This document shows positions 1-6,817 of a stretch of 33,626 nucleotides of DNA, in pieces. Each line of letters begins with the position of its first letter. The first letter of the stretch is position 1. The stretch comes from Clostridia bacterium. Lineage in GTDB: Bacteria > Bacillota > Clostridia > UBA1212 > UBA1255. Location of the stretch: NCBI GenBank assembly GCA_017613535.1, contig JAGADO010000057.1:1-33626 (forward strand). Reading direction: 5' to 3'. Under the pieces are notes generated by a model, which saw only the letters and a program-made list of their open reading frames with translations, was not told the DNA's origin and made no database searches. The translations under genes were made by a program, and so were the position numbers.

Positions 1-729
1 GCAAATAAAAGCATTGTGATTGACGGCGACTTTTCGGCTTGGGACAGCGTTGCCCTTTATTATGGTGATGATGATGACGATACTGCCATTAGAAATGCAG
101 GCGGATACGGTATCCTGAAGTACGAGAATATAACAGGCAGAAACGATTTTAAAACGTCTAAAATTGCTTACGATGATGATAATATTTACTTTTACGTTGA
201 AACAAAAGCTCCCATATCATCGTATACGGATCTGAACTGGATGAACCTTTATATCGGTATTCTTTCTGAAGACTGCAGGATCCGCGAAGATCTGCCTAAC
301 TGGGAAGGATTCCAGTATGTATTGAACCGTAATAATGTTGCTTCGGATCTTACACGGCTCGAAAGATCCAAAGGTGGATGGGATTGGGAAGTGGCAAATG
401 ATTTTATCCCGTATTTTATTGATTCTGACAAAATGGAAATAGCGATTCCTCGTTCCACCCTTGGATTGCAAAATAGCGGTAATAATATCAATATAATGTT
501 CAAATGGGCAGATAATATTGATTCCGGCGGTGATATTATGAAATTTTACCAGGACGGAGACGCCTTGCCCAATGGGCGCTTTTACAACGTGTTCAGTAAT
601 TCCGCCGCGAAGAAAAAAACTGCATCATCATTTTGGACGATTCTTGCAATTACAGCCGGTGGTTTGTCCGTCGCGGCAGCGGCGTTACTGTTATTTTTCA
701 AGAAAAAAAGAAGGGAAAAACGACAATGA
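1..729 (+). CDS. C-terminal part of a membrane-anchored surface protein with CBM9/DOMON-like domain (5' truncated)
   Basis: The reading frame is open from base 1, so the gene begins outside the window; the GTG at 16 is probably internal. The visible part starts with a SIVIDGDFSAW segment, the opening typical of CBM9/DOMON-like beta-sandwich domains ('I-DG-f-W'), followed by about 180 residues rich in aromatic and Asp residues, including a DDDDD run. It ends with a short polar linker, one membrane segment (FWTILAITAGGLSVAAAALLLFF) region near 635-705, and a basic KKKRREKRQ tail, which places the domain outside the cell. The stop overlaps the next start by ATGA (726-729), so the two genes are translationally coupled. 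Ligand and function are unknown; carbohydrate binding is a family-based guess only. Confidence 0.7.
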   Translation, partial: ANKSIVIDGDFSAWDSVALYYGDDDDDTAIRNAGGYGILKYENITGRNDFKTSKIAYDDDNIYFYVETKAPISSYTDLNWMNLYIGILSEDCRIREDLPNWEGFQYVLNRNNVASDLTRLERSKGGWDWEVANDFIPYFIDSDKMEIAIPRSTLGLQNSGNNINIMFKWADNIDSGGDIMKFYQDGDALPNGRFYNVFSNSAAKKKTASSFWTILAITAGGLSVAAAALLLFFKKKRREKRQ

Positions 730-1451
730 AAAAAAGTATTGTATCCTTAGTATTGGCGTGCCTGGCAATATTTTGTTTTACAGCATGCGGGAATTCCGGC
801 GAAAAAACTCAGGTTCCCTTGGCAACGACTCCGGTGCCTATTCGGACTCCGGATCCGAATGTAGCTACTCCTCAGTCCGCTACTCCCCAATCCTCAGCCT
901 CCACAGTTGTTTCTGCTTCTCCTTCACCCAGGCCAACTATTCAGCCCGGGCAGCACACATACGCGGGCGAAATATTAAGTAATAATCAGTTGGATCTTTA
1001 TTATTGCGATAAATCGGCTGATAACGGGGTTATAGTAATTAATAACAGCCTTGCGTTTCAGATATTCCCTACTACTGAGTTTAAAGCTATTTATGTCTCC
1101 TGCCCAAGTATGAATGACGATAAGGGTACTTTAATATTTGATATTTATCAGTGGATGGGCTCCTACGAAAGCACACTGGAAGGGACTCCTATTTTGTCAG
1201 AAACTTTTGAAGATTATAAAGACAATACGCTTATTATGCTTGCCGGTGAGCAGCCGTTTGCTGACGGAGAATATTTAGTTTATATTACCACTCCAGATCC
1301 TGAAAACGGTGTTGGTGTCTGGACAAAATTATCAGACTTTGAAGGGCAAAAAGTTTACATTGACGATGAACTGATTGAAGGAGTTAATATCAACGTACAG
1401 ATCAGATATATTAACACTCCTCAAAACCATTTCGGACCGCTTTCAGAATGA
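726..1451 (+). CDS. Predicted lipoprotein, function unknown
   Basis: A 241-residue protein starting at the ATG at 726. It begins MKKSIVSLVLACLAIFCFTAC, a lipoprotein signal peptide with a Cys at about residue 21 (FTAC is an imperfect lipobox). A Thr/Pro/Ser-rich spacer of about 50 residues (TPVPIRTPDPN..., PSPRPT) follows, as is usual for proteins standing off the membrane across the cell wall. The remaining 170 residues contain alternating hydrophobic/polar strands and look like an all-beta domain; I do not recognise the family. A longer frame from 633 exists, but ATG 726 is preferred because only this start gives a signal peptide and the ATGA coupling with the preceding surface-protein gene. 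The two probably act together at the cell surface. Confidence 0.72.
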   Translation: MKKSIVSLVLACLAIFCFTACGNSGEKTQVPLATTPVPIRTPDPNVATPQSATPQSSASTVVSASPSPRPTIQPGQHTYAGEILSNNQLDLYYCDKSADNGVIVINNSLAFQIFPTTEFKAIYVSCPSMNDDKGTLIFDIYQWMGSYESTLEGTPILSETFEDYKDNTLIMLAGEQPFADGEYLVYITTPDPENGVGVWTKLSDFEGQKVYIDDELIEGVNINVQIRYINTPQNHFGPLSE

Positions 1452-1479
1452 TAATAACACACTTGCCTGCGCGTCAATT

Positions 1480-1515
1480 CAATGTATTGACATTTTCAAT
1501 ACATTGTCATATAAT
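1480..1515 (+). promoter_or_regulatory. Promoter with overlapping inverted-repeat operator of the toxin-antitoxin pair
   Basis: A -35 box TTGACA (1487-1492) and -10 box TATAAT (1510-1515) are separated by exactly 17 bp, a perfect sigma-A-type promoter. A perfect 11-bp inverted repeat, CAATGTATTGA (1480-1490) and TCAATACATTG (1496-1506) with a 5-bp centre, covers the -35 box and most of the spacer. This is the layout expected for autorepression by a ribbon-helix-helix antitoxin of the RelB/DinJ type, alone or with its toxin. Confidence 0.82.
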
Positions 1516-1538
1516 TCTTCAAAGAGGAGTTGATATCG

Positions 1539-1793
1539 ATGGCAACAACGAACATTAATATCCGAATCGATGAAGATCTGAAAAAAAGTGCAGAACAGCT
1601 GTTTTCCGATCTCGGCCTTAATATGTCTTCCGCAATCACCATTTTTCTTCGATCTTCCGTTGACTACAACGGCATACCGTTTGAAATAAAAAAGACCGGA
1701 CGTGCCAGAACATTAAATGATGACGAATTGCTTTCGGTCTCAGATTCGATTATTAGTAAAAACAAAGAAGCCTATGAGGTTCTGGCAAAATGA
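1539..1793 (+). CDS. RelB/DinJ-family antitoxin
   Basis: An 84-residue protein opening MATTNINIRIDEDLKKSAEQ, nearly the consensus start of the RelB/DinJ ribbon-helix-helix family, followed by the typical F-DLGLNMSSAITIFLR and GIPFEI segments. The N-terminal half should dimerise and bind the inverted repeat just upstream; the C-terminal tail (residues about 55-84) should neutralise the toxin. The ATG at 1539 is chosen over the in-frame TTG at 1530 because AGAGGAG at 1523-1529 sits 9 nt upstream of it. The stop overlaps the toxin start by ATGA (1790-1793). RelB/DinJ proteins usually pair with RelE/YafQ ribonucleases; here the partner is Doc-like. Confidence 0.88.
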   Translation: MATTNINIRIDEDLKKSAEQLFSDLGLNMSSAITIFLRSSVDYNGIPFEIKKTGRARTLNDDELLSVSDSIISKNKEAYEVLAK

Positions 1794-2170
1794 AGCTGCT
1801 TTCAAAAAGCCAGATTATTCTGCTGCACAAACAGCTTATCGGTGCCACCGGCGGAACAGACGGGCTCCGTGACGAAGGCCTGCTCGAGGCGGCCGTTTTT
1901 GCCCCGCTTCAAACATTTGGAGACGCGGAACTTTTTCCTACTGTAGTAGAAAAAGCGACGCGTCTCGGGTTCGGACTTATTAAGAACCAAGCATTCATCG
2001 ATGGCAATAAACGTATCGGCGCTCATGCTATGCTTGTAATGCTGGCAATAAATAATATTGAATTGGAGTATACTCAAAAGGAGTTGTCAGATATCATTCT
2101 TCAGGTCGCGGCGGGTGAAAAGGGTTATCCCGAACTCCTCCTCTGGGTCAATACGCACATAATCGGCTGA
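1790..2170 (+). CDS. Doc-type (Fic/Doc family) toxin with altered catalytic motif
   Basis: A 126-residue all-helical protein of death-on-curing size. It has the family landmarks LSKSQIILLHKQLI, GLRDEGLLEAAV, VVEKATRLGFGLIKN, and the loop QAFIDGNKRIGAHAML. Doc kinases transfer phosphate to EF-Tu using the motif HxFx(D/N)xNKR. Here the loop reads Q-A-F-I-D-G-N-K-R, so the His is replaced by Gln (codon CAA, about 1990), while Asp, Asn, Lys and Arg are kept. The protein may therefore be inactive, act differently, or be a decaying copy held by its antitoxin. It overlaps the antitoxin by 4 bp and is followed only by convergent genes. The family call is firm; activity is uncertain. Confidence 0.85.
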   Translation: MKLLSKSQIILLHKQLIGATGGTDGLRDEGLLEAAVFAPLQTFGDAELFPTVVEKATRLGFGLIKNQAFIDGNKRIGAHAMLVMLAINNIELEYTQKELSDIILQVAAGEKGYPELLLWVNTHIIG

Positions 2171-2206
2171 ACCCTTCCGCCTGCGCCGCACTTGCATACG
2201 CTTTGG

Positions 2207-3484
2207 TTACAGCAGCAATATCAGGAACTGCGACGCCAATACCACCGCGATGAGTGCAATCGGGTAAGTGGCCGCATACGCGCCGGCAACGTCATCGGAC
2301 CCGGCAACATTTATAAGCGTGCCGAGTGCTGGAGTCGACGTCATACCGCCGGTAATCGAGCCGAGGTTATTGAGCAGGCTGAGCTTCAGCACGAACTTTG
2401 CAAAAATGAAGCCGATAATCATAGGCACGATCGTCATTGCCACACCGTACAGGAAATACACAGCCTTGAAATACTTGACGAAATTCGCTCCGCCGGCGAT
2501 TCCCGCACCGATCAGGAACAGCATCAGACAGGTCTCGCGAAACACCTCAAGCGTCTTTTTATCCGGCATCACCTTGAAGCGGCCGAACCGCCCGAAATGG
2601 CCGAAAATCAGCGACACTATCAGCGCACCGCCGGTCGTGGTAAGCGAAAATGTTGTCCCGGAAAGACCCTTGCCCGAAAGCGGGATCTTGATCGCACCGA
2701 GAACGACGCCCAGCACGGCCGCCAGCGCAAAAGCACCGATGCCGAATTTGTCGAGTTCAAACAGCTTGCCCGGATCCTTTTTCCTGCCCCCGTCAGCTTC
2801 GCCCGCGCCGGAAAGCAGCGAACGCTCGTGGTCCATGTCCGCCTTCATAATTTTCGGGATCAGCTGCACGAACAGCACGACACCGATCACGCCGAACAGA
2901 TATGCGATGCCGTGGCCTACAGTGACCGCGTCTTCGTACTGGGGCAATACCGTGGCTTTCGCCGCGGAAAACGCCGGTGTGCTTGTAAGCGACCCGGACA
3001 ATATCCCCACCAGCATTGCCACAAATTCTTTCGGATCGGACTCGCCGCCGCGGCCGATAAAGAAGCACGCCACGCACGTGAGCGCTCCGGCAAGTATGAT
3101 GATGACGCCCAGCAGTATGTACGATTTGAAGTTCTTTTTAAGGTTCATAAAGAAGTTAGGCCCCGCGATGAATCCTACGGAAGTAACGAACAGGATCAGG
3201 CCGAGATTTTCGACGATCTTCAATGCGTTACCCGCGTAACTGAGGCTTTTTGTGACGGTCTCCTCGCCCACTGTCTCGGTGTACTTCATCACCAGCTGAG
3301 GCTCGATGAACTTAAAGAACAGCGCACCGAACAGGAGGGCGATTATAAACACGCCCGCCGTGCCCAGAGATACGCCTTTTATTTTTATCCGCCCGAGCGC
3401 GTAGCCGACGGCCGCGATCACGAGCACGCACAGCATCAGAAAGCTGATGCCTGTGACAGAGACAACTCCTCCGAACAGATTCAT
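2207..3484 (-). CDS. AspT/YidE-like (AAE family) membrane carrier, probable dicarboxylate transporter
   Basis: A 425-residue, very hydrophobic protein built from two similar halves, each with about five or six membrane segments and each carrying the repeated signature (GSLTSTPAFSAAK near residue 188, GGMTSTPALGTL near residue 390) of the AspT/YidE/YbjL antiporter duplication. The halves are joined by a short charged loop (about 240-265: ERSLLSGAGEADGG...). The regulatory TrkA-C/RCK domains found in the centre of AspT and YidE are absent, which explains the short length. It is the last gene of the operon and overlaps the fumarate reductase flavoprotein gene by ATGA, so import of malate/fumarate/aspartate or export of succinate is the natural guess; the substrate cannot be read from the sequence. 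Confidence 0.8.
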   Translation of the reverse strand: MNLFGGVVSVTGISFLMLCVLVIAAVGYALGRIKIKGVSLGTAGVFIIALLFGALFFKFIEPQLVMKYTETVGEETVTKSLSYAGNALKIVENLGLILFVTSVGFIAGPNFFMNLKKNFKSYILLGVIIILAGALTCVACFFIGRGGESDPKEFVAMLVGILSGSLTSTPAFSAAKATVLPQYEDAVTVGHGIAYLFGVIGVVLFVQLIPKIMKADMDHERSLLSGAGEADGGRKKDPGKLFELDKFGIGAFALAAVLGVVLGAIKIPLSGKGLSGTTFSLTTTGGALIVSLIFGHFGRFGRFKVMPDKKTLEVFRETCLMLFLIGAGIAGGANFVKYFKAVYFLYGVAMTIVPMIIGFIFAKFVLKLSLLNNLGSITGGMTSTPALGTLINVAGSDDVAGAYAATYPIALIAVVLASQFLILLL

Positions 3485-5151
3485 AGTTCAGCATGCCCCC
3501 ATTTAATAGTGTCAGCAAATTTAGGATTTCCGTGGGTGTACGACGGAAGCAGGAGCGGCGATTCGACCTTCGATTTCACGCCTGCAGCGCTGAGTTCCGC
3601 CTGGAATTTTTCGACGTGCGCGAGCGTAGGCACGCCGAGTCTGACATCAGGAACGTATGCGGAAGCAAACTTACCGGCATTGCGGCCGAACACGATGACG
3701 TCAAGGAGAGAGTTGCCCATCAGGCGGTTGCGCCCGTGCACTCCTCCGGCAGCCTCGCCCGCAACGAACAGGCCGGGAATGTTTGTCATGCTCTTATCCG
3801 TGACGTCCAGTCCGCCGTTCTGGTAGTGGAGCGTGGGATAGATCAGGATAGGCGTCAGGCGCATATCGATGCCGAATTTTGAATACATGCGAAGCATGCC
3901 GGGAATGCGCTTTTCGATCGTGCCCTTTCCGCCGAGCTCTTCGATCATGGGCGTGTCAAGCCAGATGGCGGAGCCGAGGGGCGTAGGCACACCTTTACCG
4001 CGTTCTTTGCACTCGCGGATGATCGAGGCGGCAGTGACGTCGCGCGTTTCAAGGGGGTTCATAAATGCGATTCCGTCAACGTTTACAAGCTGCGCGCCAC
4101 AGGAACGTACTTTTTCGGTGACGAGCGCTCCGAGCATCTGCTCCGGGTAGGCAACGCCGGTCGGATGGTACTGGATCGTATCAGCGTAGAGCAGTTTCGC
4201 ACCGGCGCGGTAGCCGAGGATGAGGCCGTCCGCCGTTGCCCCGTAGTGGTTAGACGTCGGGAAGCCCTGGTAGTGAAGTCTGCCTGCGCCGCCGGTGGCA
4301 ATAATTACCGCCTTCGCTCTGGCGACTCTCAGCTCTCCTGTTTCCATATTGCGCAGAACGGCACCGGCGCACTGGCCGCGGTCGTCAAGCACGAGTTCGA
4401 TCGCTGCCGTGAAGTCAACGATCTGTATTCCCCTGTTTATTACCTCGTCGCGCAGCACGCGCATGATCTCCGCGCCTGAATAGTCTGCGCAGGCGTGCAT
4501 ACGTTTTCTGGACGTGCCGCCGCCGTGAGTCGTGACCATCGTGCCGTCAGCGTCCTTGTCGAACATGACGCCGAGTTTATTCAGCCACTGGATGGCCTCG
4601 GGAGCTTCCATAACGAGCTTTTTAAGGAGCTCGGGTTTATTGTAGAAGTGGCCGCCGCCAAGCGCATCGAGGTAGTGGATCAGAGGAGAATCGTTGGGTT
4701 TGTCAGCCGCCTGAATGCCGCCCTCAGCCATCATCGTGTTGGCATCGCCGATACGGAGCTTGGTCACGATCATTGTCCGCGCGCCGCCTTCGGAAGCCTC
4801 AATAGCAGCAGATGCACCTGCGCCGCCTCCTCCGATGATGAGCACGTCGGTATCGTAATCGGGATGAGCCACGTCGACTTTAACGCCCAGCACGCGGCTG
4901 CGGCCCTCTAACAGGTCGCACAGCTCGGAAGGCACCTTTTCACCCTTGTTCGGACCGACTCTGAGCACCGCGAAACCGTCTTCGCGATAGTCCGGATGGA
5001 ACCTGCGAAGCACGTCTTCTTTCTCTTCCGCACTCATGCGGCGAAGCTCGGCGCCGATACGCGAAGGACGGGTAGCTTCAACTTTCTTTATGGAATCCAG
5101 CATCGCACTGTCGTACACGCCGGGATCAACTTTTATTTCAAATGCTGCCAT
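3481..5151 (-). CDS. Fumarate reductase/succinate dehydrogenase-type flavoprotein subunit (soluble type)
   Basis: A 556-residue FrdA/SdhA-family flavoprotein. An extension of about 100 residues precedes the FAD dinucleotide fold (DTDVLIIGGGGAGASAA, about 103-120). Later landmarks are AEGGIQAA, GGGTSRKRMHACADYSG, an ATGGAGRL FAD stretch, QYHPTG, the TEKVR segment carrying the expected catalytic Arg, and GEAAGGVHGRNRLMGNSLLD. In membrane-bound FrdA/SdhA the FAD is linked to a His in SHTxxAxGG; here the place reads ANTMMAEGG, so FAD should be non-covalent. No membrane-anchor subunit is encoded nearby. The start at 5151 has a good ribosome site (GGAGGAC, 7 nt away). The neighbours suggest reduction of fumarate with electrons from the Flx-Hdr proteins; direction is inferred. 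Confidence 0.9.
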   Translation of the reverse strand: MAAFEIKVDPGVYDSAMLDSIKKVEATRPSRIGAELRRMSAEEKEDVLRRFHPDYREDGFAVLRVGPNKGEKVPSELCDLLEGRSRVLGVKVDVAHPDYDTDVLIIGGGGAGASAAIEASEGGARTMIVTKLRIGDANTMMAEGGIQAADKPNDSPLIHYLDALGGGHFYNKPELLKKLVMEAPEAIQWLNKLGVMFDKDADGTMVTTHGGGTSRKRMHACADYSGAEIMRVLRDEVINRGIQIVDFTAAIELVLDDRGQCAGAVLRNMETGELRVARAKAVIIATGGAGRLHYQGFPTSNHYGATADGLILGYRAGAKLLYADTIQYHPTGVAYPEQMLGALVTEKVRSCGAQLVNVDGIAFMNPLETRDVTAASIIRECKERGKGVPTPLGSAIWLDTPMIEELGGKGTIEKRIPGMLRMYSKFGIDMRLTPILIYPTLHYQNGGLDVTDKSMTNIPGLFVAGEAAGGVHGRNRLMGNSLLDVIVFGRNAGKFASAYVPDVRLGVPTLAHVEKFQAELSAAGVKSKVESPLLLPSYTHGNPKFADTIKWGHAEL

Positions 5152-5166
5152 TTTTTTCGTCCTCCG

Positions 5167-5841
5167 TTATTTCTCGATCTCTCTGTGGTTATACATTTCC
5201 TTGAGCTCGTCCAGGGGCTTTTCGGAAAGTTCTTTTATGAGCGCATCGTAGTCGCCTCTGAGCACCTCGTCGACGCGATTGTCAACGTGTTCGCTTTCGG
5301 GGGCAATATATTTCCCGTAGAGCCTTCTGGCCAGCAGCGACACCATGGGGTGCGTTATACCGGCCGGGCAGCGTGCCGAGCACATGCCGCAGGCAATGCA
5401 GTCGAACGATGCTTCTGCGCATTTCTCGTATTCGCCGCGCTGTGCGTACGCGATGTACTGCATTACGGGCAGGCCCTGAGGGCAGGCTTTCGTGCAGGCG
5501 TTGCAGCCGATGCAGCTGTAAATCTCCGGGTAGAGCTCCATCATCACCGTCTGATCCGGCTTCACTTTTTCGATGTCGTACGTCTGCTTCTGTGTCGGGA
5601 AGAAAGGCAGGCTGGCGATGTACATATTGTCCTGCACCTTCGTCTGGCAGGCCAGGCAGAAACGGAGTTCCGAATCGCCTTTGATCCTGTATATCGTTGC
5701 GCACGCGCCGCAGAATCCCGCGCGGCAGCCGCAGCCTCTGATATGCCTGTAGCCCGCGTATTCCATCGCGTTCATTATCGTCAGGCTGTCCGGTACTGTA
5801 TATTGTTTTCCGGCTATGTAGATATTAACCATTTTATCCAT
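5167..5841 (-). CDS. Fumarate reductase-type iron-sulfur subunit with a plant-type [2Fe-2S] and two [4Fe-4S] motifs
   Basis: A 224-residue FrdB/SdhB/TfrB-like protein. Residues about 35-70 hold CGCRAGFCGAC and a later FCLAC, the [2Fe-2S] site. CIGCNACTKACP (about 110-121) and CIACGMCSARCP (about 148-159) follow. In FrdB and SdhB the second motif lacks its second Cys and binds a [3Fe-4S] cluster next to quinone; here all four Cys are present, so a [4Fe-4S] cluster is predicted, fitting a soluble, quinone-independent enzyme. There is no HdrB-like C-terminal domain as in methanogen TfrB; HdrB is a separate gene in the same operon. ATG 5841 has AGGAGGAT 9 nt upstream. It lies 15 bp before the flavoprotein gene, its partner. 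Confidence 0.88.
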   Translation of the reverse strand: MDKMVNIYIAGKQYTVPDSLTIMNAMEYAGYRHIRGCGCRAGFCGACATIYRIKGDSELRFCLACQTKVQDNMYIASLPFFPTQKQTYDIEKVKPDQTVMMELYPEIYSCIGCNACTKACPQGLPVMQYIAYAQRGEYEKCAEASFDCIACGMCSARCPAGITHPMVSLLARRLYGKYIAPESEHVDNRVDEVLRGDYDALIKELSEKPLDELKEMYNHREIEK

Positions 5842-5868
5842 TTTGTGTTTATCCTCCTGAATCGTTGT

Positions 5869-5924
5869 CGCTCTTCCGCTTTTTCGCTTTTTCGCTCTTT
5901 CGCACTCCCGCGCTGACGCTCTCC
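5869..5924. repeat. Degenerate tandem octamer array between the flxA-like and frdB-like genes
   Basis: Seven consecutive 8-nt units start with CGC: CGCTCTTC, CGCTTTTT, CGCTTTTT, CGCTCTTT, CGCACTCC, CGCGCTGA and CGCTCTCC. They almost fill the only sizeable gap (88 bp) between structural genes in the lower half of the operon. A short hairpin GACGC/GCGTC (5915-5931) overlaps the end. No coding function is apparent; the array may have arisen by slippage. Confidence 0.6.
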
Positions 5925-5929
5925 CGGCG

Positions 5930-6817
5930 TCAATACTCGCCCGGCAGTTCGTCTATCTCGTCGCAGCGGAAGACCGGGCCGTCCTTGCACACGAATTTTG
6001 AACCAATATTGCAGCGGCCGCATTTGCCGATGCCGCACTTCATCTTAAGCTCGAGCGTGGTGTATACCTGCGTCTTATCGAAGCCCATCTCGATGAGCGC
6101 CTGAAGCACAAATTTGATCATAATCGGCGGGCCGCAGATTATGGCGGTGCAGTCGGGCTTGAACGCGAGTTCTTTAAGGTACGACGGTACGAATCCGACG
6201 TGTCCGTCCCAGCCTTCCTGCGGGCGGTCGATCGTCAGGTACACGCTCATATCGCGTTCTTTCATCCACTCGTTTTCGATCGTACCGAGGTCGACGAGGT
6301 CTGCGGCGCTTCTTGATCCGTACAGGATGTCAACGTGCCCGTAATCGTCGCGGTGTGCTCTCACGTATTCGATAACCGAATGGAGAGGCGCGAGGCCGAT
6401 TCCGCCGGCAATGAACAGGAGCTTTTTGCCTTTGAATTCCGTGTCGACCGGGAAAGGCTTACCGTACGGGCCGCGGATACCGATCTGCTGCCCCGGTTCG
6501 ATCGCATGGAGCGCGTCGGTGAGCTGGCCGCAGCGTTTGATCGAGAATTCCTTGCAGCCCGTTTTCGTGGGCGACGATGTGATGGAGAACATTGCCTCGC
6601 CGGAACCCGGGAGCGTGAGCATCGCGCATTGACCGGGCATGTGGTCAAACAGAGGGCTGCCGTCGGGGCTTTCTACGCGGAATGTTTTTACGTCCGGCGT
6701 GTCCGTGCGGATGGCGGTGACAACGCCCAGTTGCGGCACGAGCATATCTTTTACCGCACCGGGTACGCAGTTTCCGGAGCATTGTCCGGCGGCGTGCAAA
6801 GCGTCAGTATCAGTCAT
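5930..6817 (-). CDS. flxA: FAD/NAD(P)-binding oxidoreductase, FlxA-like (sulfhydrogenase gamma / HydG family)
   Basis: A 295-residue flavoprotein of the ferredoxin-NADP+ reductase superfamily. A beta-barrel FAD domain (about 30-125, with MFSITSSP as the FAD-binding stretch and GIRGPYGKPF) precedes the NAD(P) domain (AGGIGLAP, about 136-143; ICGPPIMI, about 230). The C-terminus carries a four-Cys [2Fe-2S] site (KCGIGKCGRCNIG followed by FVC, about 260-277). This is the architecture of FlxA, which in FlxABCD-HdrABC complexes oxidises NADH and passes electrons to FlxBCD and HdrA. ATG 6817 is chosen over the in-frame GTG 6826 because GGGAGGT lies 7 nt upstream; it overlaps the preceding stop by 8 bp. 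The gene name follows from family and gene order, not from a search. Confidence 0.85.
   Translation of the reverse strand: MTDTDALHAAGQCSGNCVPGAVKDMLVPQLGVVTAIRTDTPDVKTFRVESPDGSPLFDHMPGQCAMLTLPGSGEAMFSITSSPTKTGCKEFSIKRCGQLTDALHAIEPGQQIGIRGPYGKPFPVDTEFKGKKLLFIAGGIGLAPLHSVIEYVRAHRDDYGHVDILYGSRSAADLVDLGTIENEWMKERDMSVYLTIDRPQEGWDGHVGFVPSYLKELAFKPDCTAIICGPPIMIKFVLQALIEMGFDKTQVYTTLELKMKCGIGKCGRCNIGSKFVCKDGPVFRCDEIDELPGEY

Noticed and set aside
2192..3826. Long plus-strand open frame of 544 codons
   Set aside because: It lies antisense to the carrier and fumarate reductase genes, has Arg/His/Gln-rich composition with no domain, and no proper start region; it results from GC-biased third positions of the real genes.
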